NCBI GenBank assembly: GCA_016716835.1
Contig: JADJUW010000001.1
Span: 2,190,001 to 2,254,000, forward strand
Direction of reading: 5' to 3'
Length of the DNA: 64,000 nucleotides
Origin: Myxococcales bacterium
GTDB lineage: Bacteria; Myxococcota_A; Polyangia; Haliangiales; Haliangiaceae
The translations under genes were made by a program, and so were the position numbers. Below, one piece after another: positions 44,803-56,798 of this stretch. The notes under the pieces are model-generated. The model did not search any database and was not told the DNA's origin. It saw only the letters and a program-made list of their open reading frames with translations. How positions within the stretch are numbered: the stretch's first letter is position 1; the number at the start of each line of letters is the position of its first letter.

Positions 44803-45372
44803 TTGGCGCCCGATTTTTGCGTTAATGCCAAATCAATGCACGGTGTCAAATCCAAACGGAACGGCACTTTAGGGGCGCAGCTTCAGCTGACCGTGGGCAC
44901 GCCGCATCGCAAGGCAAAAGATGGATCGCGACGCGGGGGTAAGCGCCCGGGCGCGGGGCGCAAGCCCAACGGCGAGGTAGCGATGGTGTCGCATCTGCGG
45001 CGTCCATCGCATAATGCCGCGCATCCGCTGCATAGTTCGATGAAGGTCCAGCGCCCGGCGTGCCCAATCTGCGCCAGCCGCGGCCAGCACGACGCTAGCC
45101 GTGGCGCCTTTCGCATCGCGAAGGCCGTCAATCGCGAGCTGGGTCGCGACGGCAAGGTGTGGCGCGGCCGCTACTCCGCGCGGCGACTCTGCGTGCCAAA
45201 GGAAGTCCGCAATGCGCTCGTGTACGTGCGCCATGATGGGTGCCATACAGCGCTTGGCGGTGACGGTGAGGCGATGGCGGCCTTCGCTGAACTACGGCGG
45301 GCTGGCTTGACGCGGTCACTTTGTGCAGGCAATGGGCTATCTGGCCAGGACACGGGCTATGCGCTTCCCTAA
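44803..45372 (+). pseudogene. REP-associated (Y1/IS200-like) transposase relic, internally deleted
   Basis: The frame contains the N-terminal GGKRPGAGRKPNG motif followed by a basic stretch and HPLHSSMKV, and the C-terminal IAKAVNRELGRDGKVWRGRYSARRL and PKEVRNALVYV blocks typical of myxobacterial REP-associated tyrosine transposases. Between them about 60 residues are replaced by an unrelated 15, so the HUH metal-binding motif is lost; the tail after VYV is degenerate. The protein cannot be a working nuclease. It lies directly upstream of the IS91-type gene. Residues before about base 44920 are probably not original coding sequence. Confidence 0.7.
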
Positions 45373-45429
45373 TCCCGCGCCAGCGTTGCGCGTCTTCGTT
45401 GGCACGCCCGCTGCGTTGGCAGCGTCGCG

Positions 45430-46890
45430 ATGTCGTTGGCTCGCGCCCCGCACTATCACCGCCGCAGGCCAGAAACCACGGTGCTCCACGCCGTAGTCAG
45501 TGAGCATCTGCCCGCCTTGCTGCGCGACGCCGATGAGCGCTTCCCTTATGGCTATCCGCGCCACATCGAAAAAACGTTTCGCGCGTATCTGCGCTGCGGT
45601 CTGCTCGCTCACGGCTTTGTCCGCGTGCGCTGCGATGCGTGCGGCGATGAAGCCTTGGTCGCGTTCTCCTGCAAGCGCCGCGGCGTCTGCCCTGCTTGTC
45701 AGACCCGCCGCATGAGCGAAGCCGCCGCGCACTTGGTCGACCGCATCTTGCCGCCGGCGCCCTATCGGCAGTGGACCATTGTCGTGCCCCACAGGTTTCG
45801 GTTGGCCATGGCCTCGCAGCCCGCCGTGCTCTCCGCGGTCCTCACCGCGCTGATGCAAGAAGTGTTCAATTATCAGCGCCGCATTGCCCGCCGCATGAAC
45901 GTGACGTCACCGCAACCCGGCGCTATCGCCTTCGTGCAGCGCTTTGGCTCATCGCTCAATCTGCACCCACATGTTCACGCTATCGTGCCGGACGTGGTGT
46001 TTATGCGCGCCGATGGCGGCCAGCTCGTGCAAATTCCAATCCCACCGCCATCGCCCGGGGACCTGGCGCACCTCGCGCATCGCATGGCCATCCGCGTGCA
46101 TCGGCTCTTCGAGCGCGCGCCGCAGCGAGGACCGCTGGCCGAGCTCGCCGCGGATGCCGATGCAGCAGATGTACAAGCCGCGCTGAGCGCATCGCTCGCC
46201 GAGGCCATGCCGCGCCAACTTGTGTTTGATGCCGGCGACAGCCCCGATGCGAAACGACCGCTCGCTCGCCCGCAGACGGATGCCGCGTACGTTGGCGGCA
46301 TCTCGCTCCACATTAGTAAGGCGATACCCGCGAACAAGCGCGACCGCCTCGAGCGCTTGCTGCGCTATGGTGCCCGACCGCCTTTGGCTTCATCGCGGCT
46401 AACGCAAACACCCAGCGGCAAGGTCGCCTATGAACTGCGCCGCCCCAGCCACACCGGCCAAACTCACGTGGTTTTGCCGCCCGTGGCATTTTTGCGCCGG
46501 CTCGCCGCGCTCATGCCGCCGCCCCGCGTCCACATGCTGCGCTTCTTTGGCGTGTTTGCGCCACGGCATGCCTTTCGCAATGAGATTGCCGCACTCGCAG
46601 CGAAAGCTGCCGACGCTCCGCGTGTCGAGCCGACCCAGCCAAAGCCCTCACGCAACACCGCTCCCGCGCGCTATCGGTGGGCACAGCTTCTGGCCCGCGT
46701 CTTTGCCGAAGACCTCACGCGCTGTCAGCGGCCCTCCTGCCCCGGCAAGATCCGCGTCATTGCCGAGATCATCGACCCCGACGTCATCGCCAAGATTCTG
46801 AGCCATCTCGGCCTGCACGAGGTAGCACCCTCCCCACCGCCAGCTCGCGCCCCGCCGCCAGCGCCCGGGTGGGCATGGCCATCGCCGTAG
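45430..46890 (+). CDS. IS91-family rolling-circle transposase
   Basis: The 486-residue protein begins with the zinc-binding N-terminal domain (VRCDACGDEALVAFSCKRRGVCPACQTRRM near residue 60, in parts) and has the HUH motif in LNLHPHVHAIVPD near 180, PYRQWTIVVPHRFR near 115, and the C-terminal RVHMLRFFGVFAPRHAFR. These are the IS91 signatures for a single-strand nuclease that moves by rolling circle, often carrying flanking DNA and making no target duplication. It appears full length and without frameshift. I cannot define its ori and ter ends. The first copy of the 114-bp repeat starts 101 bases after its stop codon. Confidence 0.9.
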   Translation: MSLARAPHYHRRRPETTVLHAVVSEHLPALLRDADERFPYGYPRHIEKTFRAYLRCGLLAHGFVRVRCDACGDEALVAFSCKRRGVCPACQTRRMSEAAAHLVDRILPPAPYRQWTIVVPHRFRLAMASQPAVLSAVLTALMQEVFNYQRRIARRMNVTSPQPGAIAFVQRFGSSLNLHPHVHAIVPDVVFMRADGGQLVQIPIPPPSPGDLAHLAHRMAIRVHRLFERAPQRGPLAELAADADAADVQAALSASLAEAMPRQLVFDAGDSPDAKRPLARPQTDAAYVGGISLHISKAIPANKRDRLERLLRYGARPPLASSRLTQTPSGKVAYELRRPSHTGQTHVVLPPVAFLRRLAALMPPPRVHMLRFFGVFAPRHAFRNEIAALAAKAADAPRVEPTQPKPSRNTAPARYRWAQLLARVFAEDLTRCQRPSCPGKIRVIAEIIDPDVIAKILSHLGLHEVAPSPPPARAPPPAPGWAWPSP

Positions 46891-46991
46891 CTGAATTTTT
46901 TGTGACCGAGATTCAAACGCCGCAGCCAGCTCGCTCCCTGGCCGCCGTGCCGACCTGCGTCCGCTGCCGTGAAAACGACCTGATTTTCCAG

Positions 46992-47105
46992 CAATATCAG
47001 TGCACTGAAGGCTTTAAATCACCCGCCCCCCGGCATCTGGCACCTTGCCAGCCCCGCTCGGCCTTTGCCACCCTCCGCCTTTTCCGCCTGAAATTTCCTA
47101 TCCCC
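46992..47105 (+). repeat. 114-bp dispersed repeat, copy 1 (variant B)
   Basis: Begins CAATATCAGTGCACTGAAGG and ends CCTATCCCC. It differs from the five identical copies at a few positions, including TGCCAGCCCCGCTCGG in place of TGCCTGCCCCGCGCGG, a variant shared with copy 7. It lies between the IS91 transposase and hflX. Confidence 0.95.
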
Positions 47106-47191
47106 CCCGTTGACGAGTATTGGGGAATCGCGTAGCTTGAAGTCACTGTGAAGATCGCATTTCAACGCTTGCGTTAATTTCTGTTCCCTCA

Positions 47192-47211
47192 TTCCCCATT
47201 TTCAGGGAATG
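47192..47211. terminator. Hairpin ATTCCC/GGGAAT in the spacer before hflX
   Basis: ATTCCC and GGGAAT flank an 8-base AT-rich loop. No clear T-run follows on either strand. It might be a terminator or part of an element end. The rest of the 242-base spacer 47106-47347 holds only the hflX ribosome site (CACGGAGG at 47335-47342). Confidence 0.3.
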
Positions 47212-47347
47212 CCGGGCGCATATCGCGCGTTGAATTCGCTTGATCTACTTTGGCTGCGTCCGTTTGCGAGTTTGCGCGACGGCGTGGCAGCAGTTCAGGC
47301 GCATGCGCGCGGTGGCCCGGTGATCCCTCATCTCACGGAGGTTGCCT

Positions 47348-48676
47348 ATGACAAATTCTCATTTTAACGTGTATCGAGCCGCGCTCATCGCGGTTCATGG
47401 CCCAGATATCACCGAACAAGAAACCACGCGCTCTATGGAGGAGCTGGCGCATTTGCTGCGCGGGCTGGGTATTGCGCCCAGCCACCAGCTTGTGCAAAAG
47501 AGGCCAACGGGCGGTGGCGTTGCCACCTATTTGGGCGCGGGCAAGCTGCGCGACCTCGCGGCGCTGACAGGCGGCAGCGGTGAAATCCATCGCGGGCCGC
47601 CGAAGACCAGGCCTAAGCCAGGGCAGCCTGATCCGCATGCGGCGCGCGTCAACTTGGTGGTGGTGGATGACGACCTCAGCCCCGGCCAGCTGCGCCATTT
47701 GCAGCAGGCCACCGGCGCCGAGGTGTGGGACCGCACCAACGTCATTCTGCGGGTGTTCGAGCGCCGCGCCCAATCCAAGCGCGCGCGCCTGGAGGTGGAG
47801 CTGGCGCGCCAGCAATACGACCTGCCGCATATTCGCGACGACGAGAACATGGGCGATCGCGAGGGCGGCGGCGGGCGAGCCTCGCGCGGCAATTCCAATG
47901 TGGCGCTGATGAAGCAGCGCGTGCGCGACCGCATCCAGCAGCTGCGGCGGGAGCTAGACGCCCTGCACGTGGGCGATGCCACACGGCGCAAGCAGCGCGC
48001 CGAGACCTTCACCGCCGCGCTCATTGGCTACACCAACGCCGGCAAGTCGTCGCTCATGCGCTTGCTCACCGGCAGCGAGGTCCTGGTGGAGGACAAGCTC
48101 TTTGCGACGTTGGGGACCACCACGCGGCAACTTGCGCCACCGACTTCGCCGGCCGTCTTGCTCTCGGACACCGTGGGCTTTATCAAGCGCCTGCCGCATG
48201 CGCTCATCTCGTCGTTTCATTCGACGCTAGACGAAATCCACGGCGCGTCGTTGCTCATCATTGTGGTGGACGCCGCCGACAGCGATCTGCGCGGCCAATT
48301 GGCGGTGACGCGCCAGATGATTGCCGACCTGGGCGAGGCCGCCACGCCCACCTGGCTAGTGCTCAACAAGATAGACATGGTGTCGCCTGAGGAGCGCTTG
48401 GCGCTGCGTGCCGAATTCCCTGACGCCATGGCAATCAGCGCGCATGCGGCGGCCGATGGCAAGCTGCTCCGCGAGCGGCTCATTGCCTTCTTCGACGCGC
48501 AGCTGCAAACCGCGCGCCTGGAGATGTCCTACGATCAGCAGGGCCTGCTTGCCAAGCTCCGCCGCCACATCCGCGTGCTCGACGAAGACTGGGGCGAGAC
48601 CGTCACCGCCACAATTGCTGCCAAGCCCGCGGTGATTGCGCAGCTGCGGGCGGGAGCCGAAAGAGACGCGAGCTAG
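47348..48676 (+). CDS. hflX: GTPase HflX
   Basis: ATG 47348 sits 5-6 bases after ACGGAGG and gives a 442-residue protein. The N-terminal HflX domain (RPTGGGVATYLGAGKL near residue 45, ATGAEVWDRTNVILRVFERRA) precedes a long coiled region and the G domain: G1 GYTNAGKSSLM, G3 DTVGF, G4 NKID, with IKRLPHALISSFHSTLDE between. HflX splits stalled or hibernating ribosomes. The insert with GPPKTRPKPGQPD near residue 80 is longer than usual. It is intact, unlike many of its neighbours, and its stop overlaps the convergent CarD-like gene stop by 4 bases. Confidence 0.93.
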   Translation: MTNSHFNVYRAALIAVHGPDITEQETTRSMEELAHLLRGLGIAPSHQLVQKRPTGGGVATYLGAGKLRDLAALTGGSGEIHRGPPKTRPKPGQPDPHAARVNLVVVDDDLSPGQLRHLQQATGAEVWDRTNVILRVFERRAQSKRARLEVELARQQYDLPHIRDDENMGDREGGGGRASRGNSNVALMKQRVRDRIQQLRRELDALHVGDATRRKQRAETFTAALIGYTNAGKSSLMRLLTGSEVLVEDKLFATLGTTTRQLAPPTSPAVLLSDTVGFIKRLPHALISSFHSTLDEIHGASLLIIVVDAADSDLRGQLAVTRQMIADLGEAATPTWLVLNKIDMVSPEERLALRAEFPDAMAISAHAAADGKLLRERLIAFFDAQLQTARLEMSYDQQGLLAKLRRHIRVLDEDWGETVTATIAAKPAVIAQLRAGAERDAS

Positions 48677-49127
48677 TTTACTGCAGCTGAGACCGCGCTG
48701 CCTGGCAGCCCGCAAACCAGCAGCTTGCGCCCGCTGGGGAAGAACACCTGCATCTTGCCCGGGGAGGGCAGCAGCTCGACGACGCCGAGGCCAAACGTTG
48801 GGTGGTCAATGCGGTCGCCCACGGCAAAGAGTTCGCGCGGCTTGTACGTGCGGGAGGGCTTGTTGATGTCGGCCTTCACCATGGGCGCGTTGGCCAGCGG
48901 CTTGGCGCCGGTGGCAGATTTGGCACGCGGCTCTTTGGGCGCCTTGGCGATGGGCACGATGTTGCCTTCGGCGTCGATTTCTGTGCGGCGGCGGCTTGGG
49001 CCCACGGTGCCGCGCTCGGCGGCCTTGAGCGGCTTGTAGCGGTGATAGCCCTGGCACTGCTTGCACTGGACCTTGATGACCTGGCCCTTGTCCATGGCCA
49101 CCACCACATGCCAGACGTCGCCGCATT
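48673..49127 (-). pseudogene. CarD-like protein with zinc finger, 5' end lost at the repeat
   Basis: The minus-strand frame reads ECGDVWHVVVAMDKGQVIKVQCKQCQGYHRYKP (in parts), a basic linker with ADINKPSRTYKPRELF, and a CarD/TRCF-like end, VGDRIDHPTFGLGVVELLPS then VFFPSGRKLLVCG. The head is half of a zinc site; the first CxxC partner and the start codon should lie just upstream, but the repeat begins at 49128 and brings an in-frame stop. A GTG at 49107 could restart translation without the finger. The rest of the gene looks undamaged, so the loss is probably recent. Confidence 0.7.
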
Positions 49128-49241
49128 CAATATCAGTGCTCTGAAGGCTTTAAATCACCCGCACCCCGGCATCTGGCACCTTGCCTGCCCCGCGCGGCCT
49201 TTGCCACCCTCCGCCTTTTCCGCCTGAAATTTCCTATCCCC
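49128..49241 (+). repeat. 114-bp dispersed repeat, copy 2
   Basis: Reads as identical to copies 3-6. The left flank is the CarD-like gene (5' part missing) and the right flank the 3' end of a lipoprotein gene, both on the minus strand. No target duplication is visible (CGCATT on the left, CCAGAT on the right). Confidence 0.97.
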
Positions 49242-49623
49242 CCAGATCGGGAGTCTCCTCGACTTTGGTGAAGACGATCGATGGGACGACGTCCCCGGGG
49301 TTTGGCCACGTCGTTTCGATGGTGTCCGCTTGATCCAACCAGGTGCCGGTATTAATGATATCCGCCACCATGATCTCCGCGCGGCCTGCCTCATCGAGCA
49401 GCAACCATTGGGTGCAATTGATGCCGTTTTCTAAGAGGTCTTCGCATACCTGACCCGTCGCTAAGGTGTTCACGTAGCGATAGCCGACATAGGTTCGGGT
49501 TGGGGCGGTCGGTGCGGGGCCGGGTGGCGTTGGCCCGGCGGGGGAGGTGTCGTCGGCCGGATCACAGGCGCCGAGAACGAGCATGAGTGCGGTGAGCAGG
49601 ACAAGAGATCTGGTGCGCGACAT
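49234..49623 (-). CDS. Small lipoprotein whose stop codon is supplied by the repeat
   Basis: From the ATG at 49623 the protein is 129 residues: signal peptide with lipobox (ALMLVLGACDPAD), a Pro/Thr linker, and a domain containing YVGYRYVNTLATGQVCEDLL and NCTQWLLLDEAGRAEIM. I do not recognise the family. The last residues, DLGG, and the TAG stop come from the repeat end (GGGGATAGG), so the natural C-terminus may be missing. In-frame starts up to 49710 would precede the signal peptide and are unlikely. Nothing else is coded in 49624-49971. Confidence 0.55.
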   Translation of the reverse strand: MSRTRSLVLLTALMLVLGACDPADDTSPAGPTPPGPAPTAPTRTYVGYRYVNTLATGQVCEDLLENGINCTQWLLLDEAGRAEIMVADIINTGTWLDQADTIETTWPNPGDVVPSIVFTKVEETPDLGG

Positions 49624-49971
49624 ACCTGGCCGCAGAGCAAGCGCCATACCAAATTGCGGATGCAGACCAACAAATGCGGCTGAGATTAACAAATCCGACA
49701 TAATTTCCACCGATTGCAGTCCAACAATGGGGTCGCGCCTTGTTCAGCCCAGCCGCGTCGCGATCCCGAATTTCCGCGGAAGGCTCACCGACTGGCATAG
49801 AAATCTGAGGGGCTGCAGGTTGATTCGGCGGCCGTTCATTGGCCCGACGTAGGCCGGGACCGCATGACCACCCAGTGGTGAGTCGCGTTCCCATTTGGCC
49901 CGTACATTGCGGGCAAGTGGCTGATTTTACGTAGGCAAAGCGACGGCCCGGAATCTGCATTAGCTATCGCC

Positions 49972-50043
49972 ATGCGCATGAAATCCCGATCGTTGTCCTC
50001 GGTTCGCTCGCCGCTTGCCGCCGCACCAATATCAGTGCTCTGA
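49972..50043 (+). pseudogene. Signal-peptide stub cut by the repeat
   Basis: ATG 49972 opens MRMKSRSLSSVRSPLAAAP, a basic, alanine-ending stretch that might be the start of an exported protein. The repeat begins at 50027 and closes the frame with ISVL and a TGA. With only 18 native codons the assignment is weak; the pattern matches the other truncations at repeat copies. Confidence 0.35.
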
Positions 50044-50140
50044 AGGCTTTAAATCACCCGCACCCCGGCATCTGGCACCTTGCCTGCCCCGCGCGGCCTT
50101 TGCCACCCTCCGCCTTTTCCGCCTGAAATTTCCTATCCCC
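50027..50140 (+). repeat. 114-bp dispersed repeat, copy 3
   Basis: Reads as identical to copies 2 and 4-6. Left flank is the coding stub at 49972; right flank is the 37-base leader of the large Ig/TSP3 gene. Flanks share no duplication (GCCGCAC and GTTGATT). Confidence 0.97.
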
Positions 50141-50177
50141 GTTGATTCGGCCGCGGCATTGGGCGACCCTACGCGCA

Positions 50178-54002
<3,825 letters not shown>

Positions 54003-54240
54003 GGCGCACCAGCCGCGAGCCGTCAATGGCGGCGACGTGCCGGCGCACATTGCGCCGTCACGTCGCTCGCGTCGTAACGCGCGGCTCGCGTCATCTTCTA
54101 GCCGCGCGTTCTTGCAGCGCTGGATGTGCCGACACGGCGCAGTATAGATACGGCGCTTACATAACGGTAGGTTTTCTGCGCAACAAAGACATGCCAGTTC
54201 GTTGCGGATTAAGGTGGATAAATCCAGAATGATTTCACCT

Positions 54241-56043
54241 ATGAGAACAAGCAAGCAATCGTTATGGATGACCGCGGTGATCGCGGCGGGGGTCCTCGCG
54301 ACCGCGATGCCCGCCGCCTCCGCGCAAGTTGTCGATGAGGCCGCCGATTTTTCGGTGGAGCGATATCGCCTGGCCGCTGACAAGCTAGGCATCCTCACCG
54401 CCGAAAGCGCGGATATTCCGTATCGCGGCTACTGGGACGTCAGCGCGTGGTTTGGCTACGCCAACGATCCGCTGGTGCTGTATCGCATCGTCGATGGCGA
54501 GCGCGTTCGCCAAGGCTCCCTGGTGAGCGAGCGTTTCGGCGGCGAACTCGGGCTCTCATACGCCGTGCACGCGCGGCTGCAGGCCTTTGCCGCGCTTGGG
54601 TTGATTGGCACCACGAATCGATTTGCGTCTAATCCGGCGGTGGTCGGCGAGCTCGATGACATTTCAGGGTTTGGCCTCGGCGATACGCGGCTTGGGCTCA
54701 AGGCGCAGCTGCTCAAGGGTGGCCTCAATTTGGCCATCTTGGGCGAAGGCGTCATCGGTACCGGTGGCGGCGAGGCTTATCGCGGGGAGCGCGACTGGGC
54801 GTTGTCGCCTGCGTTGCTCGCCTCGTTTGGCGCGGGCCCGCTGCGTTTCTCGCTAAACCTTGGGTACATCATGCGCAAGCAGTCAACCGTGGCTGACTTG
54901 GTCGTCGACGACGAGGTGTTTGGGAGGGCGGCGGTGGCCTTGGGCCTGGGACGTGCGCGAGCGCTTGAGTTACAAGCCGGCGTTCAACTTGGCTCGGCCA
55001 AAGACGAATTTTTCAGCCGCGTGTCGTCAGATCCTGCCGAAGTCTTGTTCGGCCTTGCCTACAACGTGGGGCGCAAGCAAAGGGCCCAGATTTTTGCCAC
55101 CGGCGGCGTCGGCCTCAATGAAGGCTATGGCACCCCTGACTGGCGCGCCCTCGGCGGCGTTCGCATCGGCGCCGGGCTTGCGGACGCTCCGGCGAAGGCC
55201 AAAGACACCGATGGCGATGGCATCAGCGATCCAAATGACGCCTGTATCAATGACAAGGAAGATGCCGACAAGTTCGAAGACGACGACGGCTGCCCCGAGG
55301 CCGACAACGACAAAGACGGCATCTTAGACGGCGACGACAAGTGCCCCAACGAGCCCGAAACGGTCAATCAGGTCGCCGATGAAGACGGTTGCCCTGATGT
55401 TGGCGACCGCGATCGCGACGGCCTCGCCGACGATACCGACAAGTGTCCGGACGAAGCCGAAGACTTCGACGGCTTCGAAGATGAAAACGGCTGTCCCGAC
55501 CTCGACAACGACAAGGATGGCGTCGCCGACACAGCGGACAAGTGCCCAATGGAGCCAGGTCCCGTCGAAAACAACGGCTGCCCTGATACGGATGGCGATG
55601 GCGACGGCGTGGTCGACCGCCTGGATAACTGCCCGAATGAGCCGGGTCCCAAGGAGAATCAGGGCTGTAAGGCTAAGCAGCAGGTGGTCATCACCGACAC
55701 CGGCCTGCAGATCCTCGATATCGTCTACTTTAAGACCAACAGCGACGTGATCTTAAAGAAGAGCTATCCGCTACTCAACAACGTTGCGGCGGTCATCAAC
55801 GCGCAAACGCGCATCGCCAAGATTCGCGTTGAAGGCCATACTGACAGCCAAGGCGACGATGAGAGCAACCTCGATCTGTCGCAGCGGCGGGCCGATTCGG
55901 TGAAGGCGTACCTCATCCAAAAAGGCGTCGCGGCCGAGCGGCTGCAAGGCCAAGGCTTTGGCGAAACCATGCCGGTCGACTCCAACGACACCAAGGCCGG
56001 TCGCGCCAAGAACCGCCGCGTCGAGTTCAAGATCGTCAACTAG
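54241..56043 (+). CDS. OmpA-family outer membrane protein with TSP3 repeats
   Basis: ATG 54241 gives 600 residues with a signal peptide (VLATAMPAASAQ). Residues 30-310 look like a beta-barrel or barrel-like domain (FGGELGLSYAVHARLQAFAALG). Residues 320-480 are Ca-binding thrombospondin-3 repeats (DTDGDGISDPNDAC, DNDKDGVADTADKCP). The C-terminal OmpA domain has RIRVEGHTDSQGDDESN-type sequence, LSQRRADSVKAYLI and KNRRVEFKIVN, which bind peptidoglycan. It should join outer membrane to cell wall. An alternative ATG at 54229 adds four residues. It sits 238 bases after the Ig/TSP3 gene; that spacer may hold its promoter. Confidence 0.9.
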   Translation: MRTSKQSLWMTAVIAAGVLATAMPAASAQVVDEAADFSVERYRLAADKLGILTAESADIPYRGYWDVSAWFGYANDPLVLYRIVDGERVRQGSLVSERFGGELGLSYAVHARLQAFAALGLIGTTNRFASNPAVVGELDDISGFGLGDTRLGLKAQLLKGGLNLAILGEGVIGTGGGEAYRGERDWALSPALLASFGAGPLRFSLNLGYIMRKQSTVADLVVDDEVFGRAAVALGLGRARALELQAGVQLGSAKDEFFSRVSSDPAEVLFGLAYNVGRKQRAQIFATGGVGLNEGYGTPDWRALGGVRIGAGLADAPAKAKDTDGDGISDPNDACINDKEDADKFEDDDGCPEADNDKDGILDGDDKCPNEPETVNQVADEDGCPDVGDRDRDGLADDTDKCPDEAEDFDGFEDENGCPDLDNDKDGVADTADKCPMEPGPVENNGCPDTDGDGDGVVDRLDNCPNEPGPKENQGCKAKQQVVITDTGLQILDIVYFKTNSDVILKKSYPLLNNVAAVINAQTRIAKIRVEGHTDSQGDDESNLDLSQRRADSVKAYLIQKGVAAERLQGQGFGETMPVDSNDTKAGRAKNRRVEFKIVN

Positions 56044-56085
56044 CCGGTGGCCGGTCGCTGGTGGCGTCGCGGGTAACCGCGGGCG

Positions 56086-56463
56086 TCAGCCAGCGGCCAA
56101 CGCGCGCGCGATCCAGCCTTTCAGGCGGGCGTGATCTTGCGGCGGGCATTCGACGATGCGCACGCCAAAACCACAGGCATCGGGGCCCGCGCTCGCTGGG
56201 CTTGAGTCTTCGGCGACAATGCGCACGACCTCGGCGCGACACGACACGGATTCGTGATCGTCGTAGAGCTCGACGTCGAGCAGCGTGCCGATGCGGAAGG
56301 GATACATCTTGACCACGCGCGTCGCCAAAAACAGGCCCGCGGTGGACATGTCGCGGGTGCGAAAAACGAACTCCTTGGCGTCGCCGCGCGCCATGACGCG
56401 GACGAAGGCCGACACCGCTACGCGCTCGGCGGCGCGTTGTTGGGTAGGGCCGGGGGCCGACAT
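56086..56463 (-). CDS. PilZ domain protein
   Basis: The 125-residue protein is a single PilZ-like domain: the N-terminal RAAERVAVSAFVRV matches the RxxxR loop region, TRDMSTAGLFLAT the D/NxSxxG motif, and VSCRAEVVRI the core strand. PilZ domains bind cyclic di-GMP; here the Arg spacing (R..R in QQRAAER) is imperfect, so ligand binding is not certain. It is convergent with the OmpA gene, 42 bases between stops. The start is 128 bases from the MJ0042 fragment on the other strand. Confidence 0.8.
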   Translation of the reverse strand: MSAPGPTQQRAAERVAVSAFVRVMARGDAKEFVFRTRDMSTAGLFLATRVVKMYPFRIGTLLDVELYDDHESVSCRAEVVRIVAEDSSPASAGPDACGFGVRIVECPPQDHARLKGWIARALAAG

Positions 56464-56591
56464 CTCCTCATGCTAGCAGAAGCCGCGCGGTGGCCATAGG
56501 GCCTTAGATCGGCCGCGGCTTATCTGCCGCGGGCAAGACGGGCAAGAAAGGTGACACGCCCATGTGGCCGTGGTACCAAGACGGTTGCGCC

Positions 56592-56684
56592 ATGGACGTT
56601 AGGTGCGATCAATGTCAGACGGTCTACGAGCTAGACGACACGCGGCTTAAGCCGGGTGGCGTCACCGTCAAGTGCACCCAATGT
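56592..56684 (+). pseudogene. MJ0042 zinc-finger N-terminus, cut by the repeat
   Basis: ATG 56592 opens MDVRCDQCQTVYELDDTRL followed by KPGGVTVKCTQC, a complete MJ0042/zinc_ribbon_4 finger as found at the start of many myxobacterial proteins. After the last cysteine codon the repeat begins at 56685. The original protein, normally 150 to over 400 residues, is gone. Read through, the frame stays open across the repeat and joins an unrelated fragment, making an artificial 308-codon chimera. Confidence 0.8.
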
Positions 56685-56798
56685 CAATATCAGTGCTCTG
56701 AAGGCTTTAAATCACCCGCACCCCGGCATCTGGCACCTTGCCTGCCCCGCGCGGCCTTTGCCACCCTCCGCCTTTTCCGCCTGAAATTTCCTATCCCC
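56685..56798 (+). repeat. 114-bp dispersed repeat, copy 4
   Basis: Reads as identical to copies 2, 3, 5 and 6. It joins the MJ0042 finger (left) to the C-terminal half of a TIGR04551-like gene (right) in one open frame. Flanks: AATGT left, TCAAGC right; no duplication. Confidence 0.97.

Noticed and set aside
44846..45246. Minus-strand frames opposite the REP-associated transposase relic
   Set aside because: The plus strand carries recognisable transposase blocks; the minus frames are compositionally driven.
49818..50170. GTTGATTCGGC at 49818 and again just after copy 3 at 50141
   Set aside because: The match extends only loosely beyond 11 bases and does not explain the repeat placement.
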